Assembly: GCF_020921035.1 (NCBI RefSeq)
Contig: NC_063151.1
Coordinates: forward strand, 2,728,001 to 2,792,000
Direction: 5' to 3'
From: Rhodamnia argentea
Lineage: Eukaryota > Streptophyta > Magnoliopsida > Myrtales > Myrtaceae
Length of the DNA: 64,000 nucleotides
Below the pieces are notes generated by a model. That model made no database searches, was not told the origin of the DNA, and was given only the letters and a program-made list of their open reading frames with translations. The number at the start of each line of letters is the position of its first letter. Positions within the stretch are counted from its first letter, which is position 1. This document shows, in pieces, positions 46,568 to 59,135 of the stretch. The position numbers and the translations under genes are program-made.

Positions 46568-47336
46568 TTGGCCTTGTCCAAGTGGCTGAAGGATCGATGG
46601 GGTTAGGTGATAACATCAGTTCTTTACTTTTCTTCCATTTTAGGTTTAGGGCTCTTGTTTACTTCTCTTGCTTTTTTTTTAGTAGATGTTGATCACTTGG
46701 TGGTTTTAGCTAGTTCTCGAGAGTCGGATAATCATTTGTAGTTCTTACTAGTTCTTGGATGCTGGTGTTTGGTGGGTGATTATGAGGATGATGAAGCTAG
46801 AGAGAGAAGTAGGAAAACGTTAATTTGACCCCCCTTTAAGGATGGATGGGCCATTTGCTCATGAAGCTTTAAGTTACTTTGGCATTTCCATTAACGCGAT
46901 CGTTATCTCCTTCGATCATCATCATCATCATCTTCTTCTTCTTCTTCTCGATGATGAAAGAATCGTCGGAATTCGTGTGTGGGGGTTGCCTTCGTGTCGG
47001 TCAAGCTTGGTTTCAGCAAAAGCTGTGTGGTGCACATACAATCTGGGGGCTGAACTGAACTGAGCTGAACATATGAAGGCTGCATTGCATTTCTCTCTTT
47101 TCTTGTTTTTTCTCTGCGTCTGAACTGTGGTGTTGGATTTTGGTTGCCGCGGGTCTGATGAATTAATGAGAGGCCTGAATTAAAGGGGGAACTGAAACGT
47201 AAACAGACGACATGTGATGATAGTTAATGGGGGTGAGGGAGGGTGATGACTGATGATCAAGGATCGAGAGAGAGAGAGAGAATTCTGAATGTCCAATCAA
47301 ACGTGTTCATCATGCAAACCTGCGTACCTCACATCT

Positions 47337-47375
<39 letters not shown>

Positions 47376-47874
47376 GGACTTCATTTGAGGAAGAGAATCC
47401 TCAATGTGTGCAGAGATCTGAGGTTGGACCAGAAACAATAAGAGGCTGTGAATGGCGTGCATAGTTTCAGAGAATAGAGAGAGATTCTTTCGTTTCGTCT
47501 AAATTTTTCTGAAACCTCGTCATCCATTAATTTCTCCATTTCTGAAGAAGCGTACTCTCTCGTCTCAGCCTTTGGTCGCTAATCTGTGCTGTGCCTACCC
47601 CTCATCGTCTTCTCTCTTTCTCTCTCTCTCCCCCATTATTGTAGATTTTCGTCAATGTGAGTTCATGATGAAGACGGGATCAACATTGGTGCAGCAGCAA
47701 ATTAGCTTGTTTAAGTCATAAAGATAATTTTCTACACGGCCTTAACCGCCCATTCTCATGATGTCGCATCATGTCATCTCCAGTTTTCTCCTCATGCTTA
47801 TCGATTATGCAGATCATCTGCAGAACCCACATGAAAAAATAAACGGAGAGAAGAGAGATTAATGATAAGAAGAA

Positions 47875-47918
<44 letters not shown>

Positions 47919-48740
47919 GCATGTGAGGGGAATAGGGGAGGGGAGTTGACATGGAATGAGGATGTTGGAGAAAGTCGAGACTTGGAGGGGCTTGTCGGGG
48001 AAATCATCTTCAAGCTCGACCTCGGTCTCATCCCATCATTCATGTGGTCTCGTGCTTTGACATGTGTGGGTGTCTGTGTATTGGATTCGAGAGGAGGAGA
48101 GGACATGTGGGGGCTCCATCGAAGCAGGAGAGGAGGAGAAGAGAAGGAAAAGAACAAATGAATGGACTGACACTACAGCTCATCGATAGCTTCTTTTGCT
48201 CTCGCTCTCTGGGACTTTGTCTGAATTAACCCACAACTCGATCCCACGCCCCCGCTTAGGATAAAACCCTGCCTCTTTGGCCATCCATTGGGATCGTCAA
48301 GCCTCCTCTCTCTTATCCCTCGTTTTCGGACTCGATTGCATTTATATCCTCCTCCTGTCCCTGTTGGCTCACACATTTTTCTCGACTCGGACCAACCGAC
48401 CTCTCGCTCTGAGATGAAGTCTCGTGCATGGGTTGGATCTCGACCATCGGATACATTGAGTCGGTCTCCTGTGCCACTTTGGGGGAGGGGGGGGTGATTT
48501 CCTTCCATTTTTACCAGGCTTTTCTATGTGACGTAGTAATCTAGCAAGGGCAAGAACCATAGACTTACTGTTACCTCGTCAAACTCTCTATTGCAAAAAG
48601 ATGTTAGGGAGGCATGCGGAAAAAGATGTCATTGTTGGAAAAGAGAATGATATGGAGTATGTCATATGAACAATGCGCATGGAGATGCATGTGGTGAAGC
48701 CGCAATCCCAAGAAAAGATTATGTTATGAAATTTGTCATT
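46568..48740. other. 3' flank of the ZHD gene and spacer
   Basis: The 3' UTR is likely within the first few hundred bases. Microsatellites: CT at 47341-47373 and GA at 47880-47916. The region 47860-48160 is purine-rich with open frames caused by the repeats. No further gene. Confidence 0.4.
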
Positions 48741-48788
48741 TGACATGAGATCGCAGCTATAAATTCAGTGTTGATTGAAACAATATCA

Positions 48789-48827
<39 letters not shown>

Positions 48828-48891
48828 ACATGAGATCGCAGCTATAAATTCAGTGTTGATTGAAACAATATCAACATATATATATATATAC
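48741..48891. repeat. 85-bp tandem duplication ending in AT microsatellites
   Basis: The unit tgacatgagatcgcagctat and following text begins at 48741 and at 48826. Each copy runs to 'aacaatatca(g/a)cat' and then an AT microsatellite. The first AT tract (about 48790-48822) is much longer than the second. Confidence 0.9.
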
Positions 48892-49571
48892 CAACAATAA
48901 TATAGCCAATTCCAACGTGTTGTAGCATGTGGCACCGAGATTATCTAATTATTAAAGTTGGGAGGGCGTAGCGGATGCCTAATACCTTTACATGCGAAAT
49001 CACTAAAGCGAAATCCAAGTATGAGCTCGTAAATATATCTAGTTGAATCCATATTTATTTAAACGCTTAAGCTAATGAGCTATGGGTCACAGACTTTTCT
49101 AACACAATTCACACGTGCATTGTAACAATCCTCCCTCACATGTGAGCTCAATGTTAGGTCCTCTCCCGTTCGGTTCGGACCTTTTGCACTTCACCATATT
49201 CTTTTTTTTCTCCAGAACGTACTATGGTGAGGCCCACCATTATACTATCGGCTCCAACATCATTTGTTAGGAACGCGCATTAGAATTTCGATACCTTCAC
49301 TTTGCGAGATCACCTACTATGAGAGCACAAATTCAAGCCCGTCACTTTTGTTCAAAATTTAAGTCGATGAGTTATGTGCCAATTATATTGTACTTTATAT
49401 ACTCCACATTATATCAATTCTCCAATATGGAACTTTTATAACACAACTCATATGTATATTCTAACAATCAAGATGGTTATATGTAAACCATGTTTTCAAC
49501 TGTAGTGGCAAGTGAACATCTATACATTGAAAATTATTTGGAGGATAGTGGCCAAGCCATAAGTCATCAAC
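48892..49571. repeat. Dispersed repeat remnants
   Basis: Phrases such as 'cttaagctaatgagctatgggtc' in pieces, 'caattcacacgtgcattgtaaca' and 'caattctccaatatgg' recur within this stretch and near 30330-30490. The class is unclear; an LTR or non-coding element remnant is possible. No gene. Confidence 0.4.
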
Positions 49572-50253
49572 GGGAAAGATAAAAAAAAGTCCTAAACCTA
49601 TTGCGTTATTACCAAATCGGTCATACATATTTCAATTGGATCAATTTAGTTCTAAACATTTTGCATTAGTATCAATTCACCCCATTCGACCGGTTTTGGC
49701 GGGACTCGCATGTGTGGATGCTGGCCGTTGCTAACCGTTCTATGTGGCACGATTGACACCGACGTGATCAAATTAATGATTTTTTTTAATGTTTTTCAAT
49801 TTTTATGATTATTTCTTTTCATTTTCTTTTTTTAATGGTGGTCGGTGAGGGCCACCAAGCCTTTGCCAAGGCTATGAGGGTCAAGCCCATAATAGATACG
49901 ACTAGGGCAACTCTCACCAAGGCAAGGACTCGACCCTCGCAATCTAGGTGAGGACTACGACTCTCGCTAGCCACATTGGAAAAAAGAAGAAGAAAAAAAA
50001 TTATAAGTTGTTAAAAAAAAATCAAAGAATTGAGAAAAATAGTAAAAAAGAAATTGTTGACATCGGCATCGATCGTACCATCTAGGATAACCGGCTATAG
50101 CTAGCACTAATGTCAGCAATTTCTTACCAAAATTGGCTAGATGGACTAAATTTGTATCGGTGCAAAATTTTATGACTAAATTAGTCTAATTAAAATGTTT
50201 AAGAATGCATTGGTATCAATACAAGAGATTTATGCCTTTTTTTGTACTTTCCC
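49572..50253. mobile_element. Family A TIR element, 682 bp
   Basis: The left end reads GGGAAAGATAAAAAAAAGTC and the right end, on the other strand, GGGAAAGTACAAAAAAAGGC. Both lead into 'taaa(c/t)ct(a/c)ttg' and 'ggatcaatttagttctaaac' phrases. The core (49840-49985) is GC-richer with 'gaccctcgc' and 'gtgagggcc' text. Target duplication not evident. Confidence 0.65.
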
Positions 50254-51400
50254 ATGTCGTCAATGCATCCAACTAGGATCCGGTGCACTATACAAGTGGT
50301 TATCGTCTACTTCGAGAGATCCTCTTCGGATTGACCGTGATTGTCTACCACATTTATGTTCTTTAGTACAGAACTTATGGAAAACTATTTGTAAAAGAGA
50401 AATGTTTTCCTGACAAGACTATCATGGATGGTACAATCTCAACCGTAGGTCTACACAGTATCACCGCATGTTTTTGTATAAAAACACTTGTTGATTGGGA
50501 GATCGTATGATAAAAAATAACCGACAGATCGTCGGGCTAGCGGCTTCCTTTGCAAAAGTATCCCACATCGATTGTTTATGGGAATTCTAAATGGTCTTAT
50601 ACTAATGTAATCTCCCATATCAGTAAGTTTAAACATTTGTTCGGACATTCTACACTATTCAAGTGTTCATGACGACATGCTATCACTTGTTAACTTGCAT
50701 GGCCAAACACAATAATCTAAACAAGGCGGTAATTTGAGATAGCTTTTGTTCATGTAACCTATGTGATCATGCGAATAAATGGTCATCTAGCAAATTGCAA
50801 CACTCAGCCCATAAATGCATTCCGAACTTTTGGTCTGCCAACGCAATAGAAATCGGAGACAACTGAACTTGTCTTCAACATTCCAATGATCGACAAAGTT
50901 GGCTGGTGACCTCATCGTAGGAAAAACAACTTTAGCAACCCAAATGGTTATCATAAACCGGAATAGATTTAGTTTCCTTTGCAGGATATACCACGGTTCC
51001 TGTTGAATGCGTAGGAATACCGATGGTAGACATTCGTTTCCTAGGAATTGCATTCGCGAAAACATGCTACATTGATAGGAAAATTTCTGTAAAGATAGAT
51101 TTTATTGCCATTGCCACGAGATTGTACTTCTGTAAAGCGCATACTTTTCGTCCTCTAAGAGGCGTTTGGGGCATTGTCGCTCTCCGCAATCGTCAAGGAG
51201 GGTCGACCCTCGCAAGGGGCGATGGCCTTCCTTTTATTTTTATTTATATTTGTTACAACTGAAGACGAGAGAGGAGACAGGCGAAAATGGACTTATTAGT
51301 GGACGGCCACTTGAGCAATACAAGAATGGTCAAGAGCTTACGGAACCCACCGCATCACCGATGCGACGGTGTTAGTTAGCGTGGTCGATGAAAAGACTTA
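50254..51400. other. Intergenic, repeat remnants, no gene
   Basis: A phrase atcccacatcgattg at 50560 is typical of plant LTR-like and dispersed repeats. GC-rich 'ggagggtcgaccctcgcaag' text at about 51197 resembles the cores of family A and B elements. No gene supported. Confidence 0.35.
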
Positions 51401-52509
51401 GGGCCTGTTTCGTAACGTTTCTGTTCCAAAAAAATGATTCTGATTAGAATCAATTTTTTTTATTATGTTCTTTGGATGGTTTTTAGAGAATCGGAATGCA
51501 TTTGGTAACTGCATAAAATTTATCTTCCTGGAACGTAATCACGTTTAGCAACCGCACAAAATTTATGTTCTGGGAAATAATTTCTCTTCTCAATTTATCA
51601 TTTAAATCAAATAATTACATAATCACATTTGATGACTTTCCTTACACCCTACGGTTGTGATCCTCTTACATCATAACATCTTTTTGGCCAAAATAGGGAT
51701 GCTTCGGATTTGTTCATTGAAAGAATAATACGACAAAATTGGTATTTTTCCATGCTTCTCTTGAGGCTATGCATAAGCCAAGGATGCAAGAGATGACTCT
51801 GATTATCTTTTATTACTTGGAATGAATAAATTACATCTCTGCCACATAGGTGGCTCAATTTTACCCTTGGACACCATGCGGATGGTCACCGATGTAGCAT
51901 GGTACTCTGATAACAAATCAGCTGGGACTAAAAAAAAATCGAAAGGAAAAATCACCAAAACAGGATTGACTAGTTGAATGGACCCATTTCTTACTTTTTG
52001 AGATTTTTTTGGGACTTTTCGGGATTGTTTGGAACGATTTGGCCCATGAGTGGAAAAATCATCATTTGGGAGAAATCGGAAGGCAAAATCGTCAAAAATA
52101 GGATTGACCAGTTGAAATGACTCATCTCATAATTTTTGAGATTTTTTTGGAATTTTTTATGATTTTTTTTGAATTTTCCATGTTTTGGATTTTTAATCAT
52201 TTTTTTGATTTTTTTTTATTAATTTTTGAAAAATTTATTAAAAAAATTATCCGGACCGAGTCGGGTTGACTCGGCCCCCACCTCACGGGCACACAACAAA
52301 AGTGAGAGAAGATGTTGTTGCCTTTTTCATTATCAAAAGTGTTCTTTTTCTCGAGAAGCAACTTTTTTTTTTTTTTTTCAAAATTGATCCAAAAGTGTTA
52401 CCGGGAGCATAATCGGAATCAGAATCATTTGCGTTATCAAATATGTTTCTGATTCTTTTTTATTCCGGAAAACAGAATAAGAGAAATAGAAAAGTTACCA
52501 AACAGGTCT
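51401..52509. mobile_element. PIF/Harbinger-like TIR element, 1.1 kb, TSD TTA
   Basis: The left end is GGGCCTGTTTCGTAAC and the right end, on the other strand, AGACCTGTTTGGTAAC. The match continues into a T-rich '(g/t)tttct(g/a)tt'. TTA flanks both sides (51398-51400 and 52510-52512). The interior has a direct repeat (51975-52060 and 52095-52160: 'aggattgacyagttgaa...ttttttgag'). No transposase reading frame; a non-autonomous copy. Confidence 0.8.
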
Positions 52510-52512
52510 TTA

Positions 52513-54000
52513 GCGATTTCCTTAGATCTTGAAATCGATGGCTTAGCCACATTTAATAAATTTTCCTCAGGTACATCTTACTGCCGGGATTTGAGTAGTA
52601 CAAAATAATGGCTGGAGACATATTTGATGTTAAGTTCTACAAGCTACTTGATTGCAAATATCATAATTCAAAGCAGCCTTTCCTCGCTTTTGCAGCAGAA
52701 CTTATGAACATACTGAACCTTGAGATATTCTTCTGGCATGAAAAAACAAAAGAGGAATATACGAAATTTGGGAGCAGGTTTGGGGTGCACAATGATGGCA
52801 ATGGCACGACCAATTGTAACATCTAAAAAAGAAGATTTGCCGGCTAAAATGCGATCATGCTAAATTTTGCGCACCCACCACTTAAACGTTATCCCGTACG
52901 GATTTGTGGATCCTCTTATTTTGAATGTAGTTGCGTATCTCTTTCTTTATCGTTACTTGATAATCTACAAGGAGGAGAATGCCCTTGAAACTAGAATCGT
53001 CAAATGGGTGATTCGAATCATAAATGATCCGATCCAACTAAACTCGTTTGACCCGTTTATAACTCGTTTATTACAATACAAATTTAGTAACCGCATACCT
53101 AGCTCATACCGACCCGTCACATATTCCTAAAACACGTCCATACTTAATCCAATATGGAAAAGCTCATATCCAAACCGAAGTGAGAGTGCGGTGTGATTGA
53201 GCACGAGATCAAGTTTGGGGCAAGAGAGAATGAAGGAAAAGCCATAGAGGTTGGTTGGGTCTAAGTAAGTTGTAGATCCATTTATGACTCGTTTAAATCT
53301 CTCTTTTATTAAATATAATTAACCCATATAAGAATTCAGTCCATCGTACAAGGGTTAAGAAGCGGTTTATTATGACCCATTTCGACGGATCTACTTGAAA
53401 CGGACGATCAATGGAAAAAGAACGACTCGATGGTCGGCATTGGAGTCTCCGTCCCTCCACCCGAGTCTCTAAGCTCCGTTCGCATCTCCGTTCATCCTTC
53501 ATTTTCACGCAGACAACCATATGGAAAACTATGCGTTTAGCCACACATTGAAACTTTAGGGCATGATATTTGAAAAAGAGCATGTTACATCTATTCATTT
53601 ATTTCTTTTGGTTGCTCATTGCTTGAAGAGGTGTGCGATATTCTTGAAGGAAATCATGGCAATGACAATAAAGAGCGGAAGGGGGAGAGGGACATGGGGG
53701 GGGAAGGAGAGTGGGGTAGTTGGACAGAGTTAATGGGGGGCTCTGCTGCACAGCTCGTGGCTTATTAGGCAACGCAAAAGGACTGAGCGAGATCAAAATC
53801 GCAATCACGTCTTTCTTTATTTAGGCTGACAATCTTAACATGCTTCCCTCTCCCTCTCCCTCCCCGTCGGTCACCTCTTTGGTCCCCTTCGCTTTGGAAA
53901 CATCTGACCCCCACTTCAAGATCCACTGAATCAAAACAACACTTGCATATGCTGTGCAACCAACGAACAGGAGAAAAAACAAAACAAAATCCTCATGAAA
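52513..54000. other. Intergenic, no gene recognised
   Basis: A 72-codon frame at 52608-52826 resembles nothing known. About 53000-53400 carries 'gacccgtttataactcgttta'-like dispersed repeat text. No supported gene. Confidence 0.35.
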
Positions 54001-54920
54001 TGTGATTAAACGAGCCCTAATTCCTTAAAGAAAGAAAGAAAACGAACGCTCGATTTGTTGCGGCGTGTTTCATACTCTCCACCGATAGGAAAGCACGGGG
54101 AGTTCTGCTCGTCGTGAGCGTGCGCGACCTTGATCCTGACAAATTTCACTCCAACGTGTCTAAAGAAAAGTCCCAAAATCTTTGTATGCGTCCAAAAATC
54201 GTCACTAGTTTTTTTTTCGAAATTTTTAGCATCGTGGCCGGTCAGAGGTTTATTATCAGAACCCGCGTTTTTTCAACACCTTCGCCTTCCTAGGGAAGAA
54301 CTCCAATCTCTTGAGGTTTGATAATCTTGAAGAAATCAGTGGCGGTTTTTGGACAAGTAGTCATATTAGAGATTAAAAGTTGAGGATTTTTTTTCAGAAA
54401 AAAAAAAAACGTTCGAGGTAGAATTGTAGCTTGTATTTTATCCCTTGAAACGTTAAGCATACTTTCGAATTGTGATTAAACGAGCCCTAATTCCTTTTTT
54501 TTTTTTTTAAAAGAACGCTCGATTTTATTGCGGTGTTTTTCATACTCCCCACCGGTAGGAAAACACGGGAAGTTCTGCTCGTAGTGAGCATGCGTGACCT
54601 TGATCCCGACAAATTTCACGTCCAATGTGTCTAACGAAAAGTCCCCAAATCTTTGTACGCGTCCAAAAATGGTCACTAGGTTACTCGAAATTATCAGCAT
54701 CGTGGCCCGTCAAAGATTTATCATCAGAACCCGTGTATTTTCAACACCTTCGCCTTCTTAGGGAACAACTCTAGTCTCCTGAGGTTGATAATCTTGAAGA
54801 AATCGGTCGCGGGTTTTTGGACTCGTGGTCAGATTAGAGATTAAAAGTTGAGGATTTTTTAACGTTCGGGGTAGAATTGTAGCTTGTGTTTTATCCCTTG
54901 AAACGTTAAGCATGCTTTCT
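54001..54920. repeat. Tandem duplication of about 450-470 bp
   Basis: The unit begins tgtgattaaacgagccctaa at 54001 and again at 54471, and both copies end near 'cccttgaaacgttaagcat'. Copies differ by scattered substitutions and by the length of A/T runs. On the minus strand both preserve a short peptide-like frame with HAH.EQN.PCFP.GGEYE, which might be a relic of coding sequence. Identity not recognised. Confidence 0.88.
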
Positions 54921-56853
54921 GATCCTCCCTTCCGTCGAGCTTTTGGCTCTTTTGCTTTTGCTTTAACCGGGGAAATGATGGATCGAGTTAAAACGAAAGC
55001 AGCACCAAAGTACATGCAAAGTGCGGAAAATAAAAGAAAGCAAAACCGTCTATCACTCCGTGCCCCGATTTCCTCTCGTGGTAAATTCCGCTCTCTTCCG
55101 ACACACACACAAAAAAAAAAAAAAACGGTCTTGTAATAAGTGCAAAAAACAAAAACGAATGATTCAACTGATTGACCAAACTTGTTAAACAATTAAGTAA
55201 TAAAGCTCTACTTTAGAAAACGCACCGATTGACCTCGTGTTGTACAACCTAAAAATGAGGAAATCCTCGATAAGGGCTAAAATAAATGTCACTACGTTTT
55301 CAAATAAGAAAATGTTGTTTCAAATAATGACCTCAAGTGGCAATGATTGTTTCAAATACGGTCCCGACCTTGCCAGCGGGATAAATATTCCCACTTATCA
55401 ACAGCATTTTCGTTCAATTTTTTTTTTAAACTTAAGTTTTAGTTAAATTAAATTAATTGTTTTAAAAAAAAAAAGCTAAAATTTTTTATGAAAGAAGCCT
55501 GTCGTTTCATCGCCGGTGGGACGTTAGTGATGACCGATGGGGTAGTTGGCAACTCTTGCCGGCCGGAGACGAGGGCCGGAGAGGGAGATCTCTCCTTCTC
55601 CTTGACGTTGTGTGTCAAAAACTGATCAGATAGAAAGTTGCTTTTTTTATTTCCCTTTCATTCCGGGGAATATGATCATGACAGATTGAGGCAGGGGCGA
55701 GGGGGAAGTTGCTCAGCGTTGGATTCCACCCAGTGTTACGCCATTTTTACAGGCAAGGCGTGCTCCAATGGTTGACCGGGAGGAGCCCTAACCAGTATAG
55801 CCCCCCATAGCCATTTTAGCTTCATAGTAGCAAACAAGCACAGTGCCTGCTACTCGATTGCCATTGACGCTGGGGCATATGATTTTACCCACACGAGATC
55901 TATCTTCAGATTTGGGCTTTTCCAACGTTTGTAGGTTGGTCCCGGCAGAGGTCCGTCCTCGGGTGGCATTTAATGTCCTAAGGCCAATATCTTGCCATTC
56001 AGGGAATTTAGATCGGCTCTAGTGCCTCCGGTCGCCGATGTCGTTAACTCTGCTGGTCCAAATGCCAGCGATGGAAAAGAAAGCCGGTGGACATGGTGGA
56101 TCCGCCCCGAGTCCTTGGTTGGACCATTTCTTGTGGTCGTCAAGGGCACTAGCTTGATCCGACTTGATTCGACCCACTCACATTCGGGGTTTGGCAACAG
56201 CTTCAAAGTTGGTTTTTTGTTTTTTCTTTTTCTTTTAGAGAGAGAGAGAGAGAGATTCTCATCTTCCTACTAATGAGTCGCGGCCCATGCCATGAGATCA
56301 ATTTGGATCCAATGGATTTTGGGCCGCTCTGGAGTTGAATACATTTCGAGTTGCCTATCCAAGTTGTGACAGCATGTCACTATGTTAGTACCACATTTCA
56401 AGAGATTATGCTTCATTCCACACTGTTGCCAATGATGCTTGAAGGATATTTCCATGGATTTACTTCAAGAAGCATATACCAAGGGCTAATTATTCGCTCG
56501 TCGGGATGCCGTATTGACCTCTGGGGGACCTTGAAAGTTGGCTATACAAAAACAAAATTCGCAGCTCGAGTCGCAGTGAGCATGGAACATAATCTTTCGT
56601 GCAAGTACAGGCTAAAGAAGTGGCAGTTTTTGATTTGGGAAGCAGTAGAAACACCAAATTACGAGTCACTGGAAGAAGAATTGCAAATGAGATGGTAAAT
56701 TAGGAGTCAAAGAATCACTCTATCTGAATGAGTCGACAGGTGCGCCGAAGCTTAACCACACCTGGATAAATAAAAACATATGGAGTCGGAACCACGTAGC
56801 GTGCCTAAGCGAATCTGTGACGACGCAGCAGAAGAGAAGAAACCGTGAGCTTC
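54921..56853. other. Intergenic, with a partial family B end
   Basis: About 55250-55480 matches one end of family B (caaataatgacctcaagtgg and following). A GA run lies at 56237-56254. A 115-codon plus-strand frame (56351-56698) has no recognised relative. No gene supported. Confidence 0.35.
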
Positions 56854-58147
56854 TCATTGGAATTCTATATTGTTCGAACTTAAATATGAGGTTAGGGTTG
56901 CCGGGGCTGGTGCTGGAACTGCTCCTTGGAGATTCTTCACGGCGCTCTCGTAGAGAAGAAAACCCATGAACCAGAATTCATGGTTGTCGACAGAAATTAC
57001 TTGGATGTACTTTTCAGCTGGCTTGGCTGTGCTCGTCGAAGGGACGACCCCCTTTAACTGATGCCGTTTGATGACCACCTACACACATAACATAGAACAA
57101 AAAGATCGCCTCTGAAAAAAACATCTGCTTGTTGAATGTGTTCAAACATCAATTTCAGCATTGGCAAGAGCAAAGCTGCCGATCGCTCGGCAAAGAGCTG
57201 AGCACTGTTCATCGTTTGAGCATAGTTCTTATCACGGCGGCGGGAAATGAAGAGCGACATACTTGCTTATGATGCCTGGCAAGGTCATAGTTTACCTCTG
57301 GAATCAGTTCAAGTCCTAGAGATTAAGTAACCGATTACATCGCCCACGGACTATGTTTCACAGTTTTTGTTAGCTATCTCGGGTAAGTCTATCTGACAAT
57401 TTCATGTCTCTTGCCGCATATACTTGGTGATTACAAGCATTCAGTGCCCGTGTAGGCATTGCATACCTTGTAGTAATTATATTCGGTGTGTTCGCCGGCT
57501 TGGCAAGCAATAGGCTCGTCGCTGCAAAATGCGAGCTTCACCGTCGAGAGGTATAGGACTCCCACAACCGGGCCGGCAGAGGTGGACAAGTAGCAAGCAT
57601 ACGACTTCAACAATTTCTCCTCGGGAATGGTCTCGAAAGTACGCCGGAAAACCTTCTCCCCACCTCCTTCTGCCAGGACCTTTGTTCCTTGAGCGATTCT
57701 GCCAATGGCGGCATCAGTGACACTCGGACCTGTTTTCACTAATTAAAGTAAAATGTTGTTGGAAAAGATGTGCGCAGAATTGGAATTCCAGTTATAGGGC
57801 GAGAAATCTCTGAACAAACTCACAGAGAAAGACAATAGCAGAATTATCTGCAAACGCAAGCGACAAGTTTCTACTGGAGGCATTAATAGGGATTTGATTA
57901 GTCCTTTAGCCACCTATAACTGAATGAGTGGAAGTACCCTCAATTTCATGAGAAGAACTGCTGCAGCACTCTAAGAACACGGAGGCACGAAACAAATCCC
58001 TCGCTCACATTAAAAAGGAAGAAGAAAAGACGAAGAACGAGAAGACTTACAGTGTTGCCAAGTGTTTCCGGTGAGATCCTCGGCCTTCTTGGCAGCTTCA
58101 GCCGCCTTCTGCCCCCATTTCCTGAGGACATCCTTCGCCCTGTCCAT
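56854..58147 (-). CDS. GEM-like GRAM-domain protein
   Basis: Three exons on the minus strand: 58147-58051, 57738-57467 and 57078-56854. All have GT-AG borders and closing phases, giving 197 residues. The order matches GLABRA2 EXPRESSION MODULATOR relatives: [19 protein letters not shown] (27-45), [14 protein letters not shown], then the GRAM domain (about 62-145: [48 protein letters not shown]), then [20 protein letters not shown] (143-162) and [12 protein letters not shown]. An in-frame stop 12 bp upstream of the ATG argues for this start unless a further upstream intron exists. The N-terminus is therefore short (about 30 residues before the core) compared with GEM and most relatives. GRAM domains bind lipids or proteins; Arabidopsis GEM links cell division and epidermal fate through CDT1. 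A specific role here is not known. The Pro/Ala-rich tail is unusual. Confidence 0.92.
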
Positions 58148-58690
58148 CTTTCCTATAATTCATGCGAGTCCACATATGTTTGATGTCATGATCGCGAATA
58201 AGTTCAGTTCTTATTCTCTGAACTATATATATATGCAAAGCAAACAGGTACACAAAATACTTTCTAGCGACGGAGAGGATTGTCGCTGTAATTGGAGTCA
58301 GCACTGCCTCGACCACGAGCCCTTCAAGCCGTTTGGTCCAATCTCAACTTCCCTCACGAAGGATTGCAGCCGGTTGTGCTTGTGATCAACATTGTTCACC
58401 TCAGTTTCTTTGTTTCTTGGGATCATAGTAATAACCGGGAAAACCAAAGAGAAGTTGGTGTTTTGTTCTCTGTAGCTTGTCTTCATGTGAGTTCGATGGG
58501 TCTCTAAACAGCCGTCGGAGACAAAGCTGCATCTGATTGTTGTTGTCGTTTCTCTCTTTTCTCTTACTACCTTCTCCTCCGCAGAAGTCTTCAAATCTTC
58601 TAAGCAACGCGCTCACGGACATTTGGTGCAAAAGAAGAAGTTGCTTAATTAGCTGAAATCTACAAAAGTTGATCCAGGTCAACAACAAAA
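58148..58690. promoter_or_regulatory. Promoter region of the GEM-like gene
   Basis: On the minus strand a TATA-like GCATATATATATAG (58223-58236) lies about 80-90 bp upstream of the start codon, which would give a short leader. Nothing else was recognised. Confidence 0.45.
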
Positions 58691-58719
58691 CATGATTTGG
58701 GCTGGAGACATTCTGTAAA

Positions 58720-58872
58720 TTAATTAGAGGATGGACATTCGATCCATGAAAGATAGGGTTGTAAGTTCGAACTCAGTCTAGTCTATAATGGAGTGCTTGA
58801 GACTCTTTGAACCCCATAGTGAATCTCAATTAAAATCTGTCCGGCGATAGTTGTTCAAAAAAAAAAAAAACA
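58720..58872 (+). mobile_element. Possible tRNA-derived SINE
   Basis: A B-box-like GTAAGTTCGAACTC (58761-58774) follows an A-box-like segment about 40 bp upstream (attagaggatggacattcg). The unit ends in a poly-A tract (58857-58872) after a body of about 90 bp. The layout fits a SINE; the A box is weak and the ends are not fixed. Confidence 0.4.
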
Positions 58873-59135
58873 AAGAAAAGAAAAGGAAGAAAATAACAAA
58901 TCAAGAATTTCGAAAAAAATATTAAAATATAATTTAAAATTATCCATATTAGCGCCGACCATGTCACGTAGGATGACAGAGGTCCATGTCAATGATTTTT
59001 GGTTAAAATGGACCGGATAGACTCAATTGGCAAAACGTGAAAAAGATTCAAGACTCAAGGACATAGTAAAAAGCTTAAGATTAAATTGGCTAAAGAGCAA
59101 TAGGTATAAGACATTTCGAATAATTTTCCTGGATA
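58873..59135. mobile_element. Family A element, right half only
   Basis: Contains 'ttatccatattagcgccgacc', 'gtcacgtaggatgac', 'caattggcaaaacgtg' in order and ends aagacatttcgaataatttt, as at the right ends of other family A copies. The left half is missing, apparently replaced by the preceding SINE-like unit. Confidence 0.5.

Noticed and set aside
50560..50570. ATCCCACATCG, the plant snRNA upstream sequence element
   Set aside because: No properly spaced TATA box and no U-snRNA sequence follows. The same words are common in plant repeat ends.
54912..55136. 74-codon ORF after the tandem duplication
   Set aside because: No recognised motif, ends in a poly-A tract, and no further exons could be joined.
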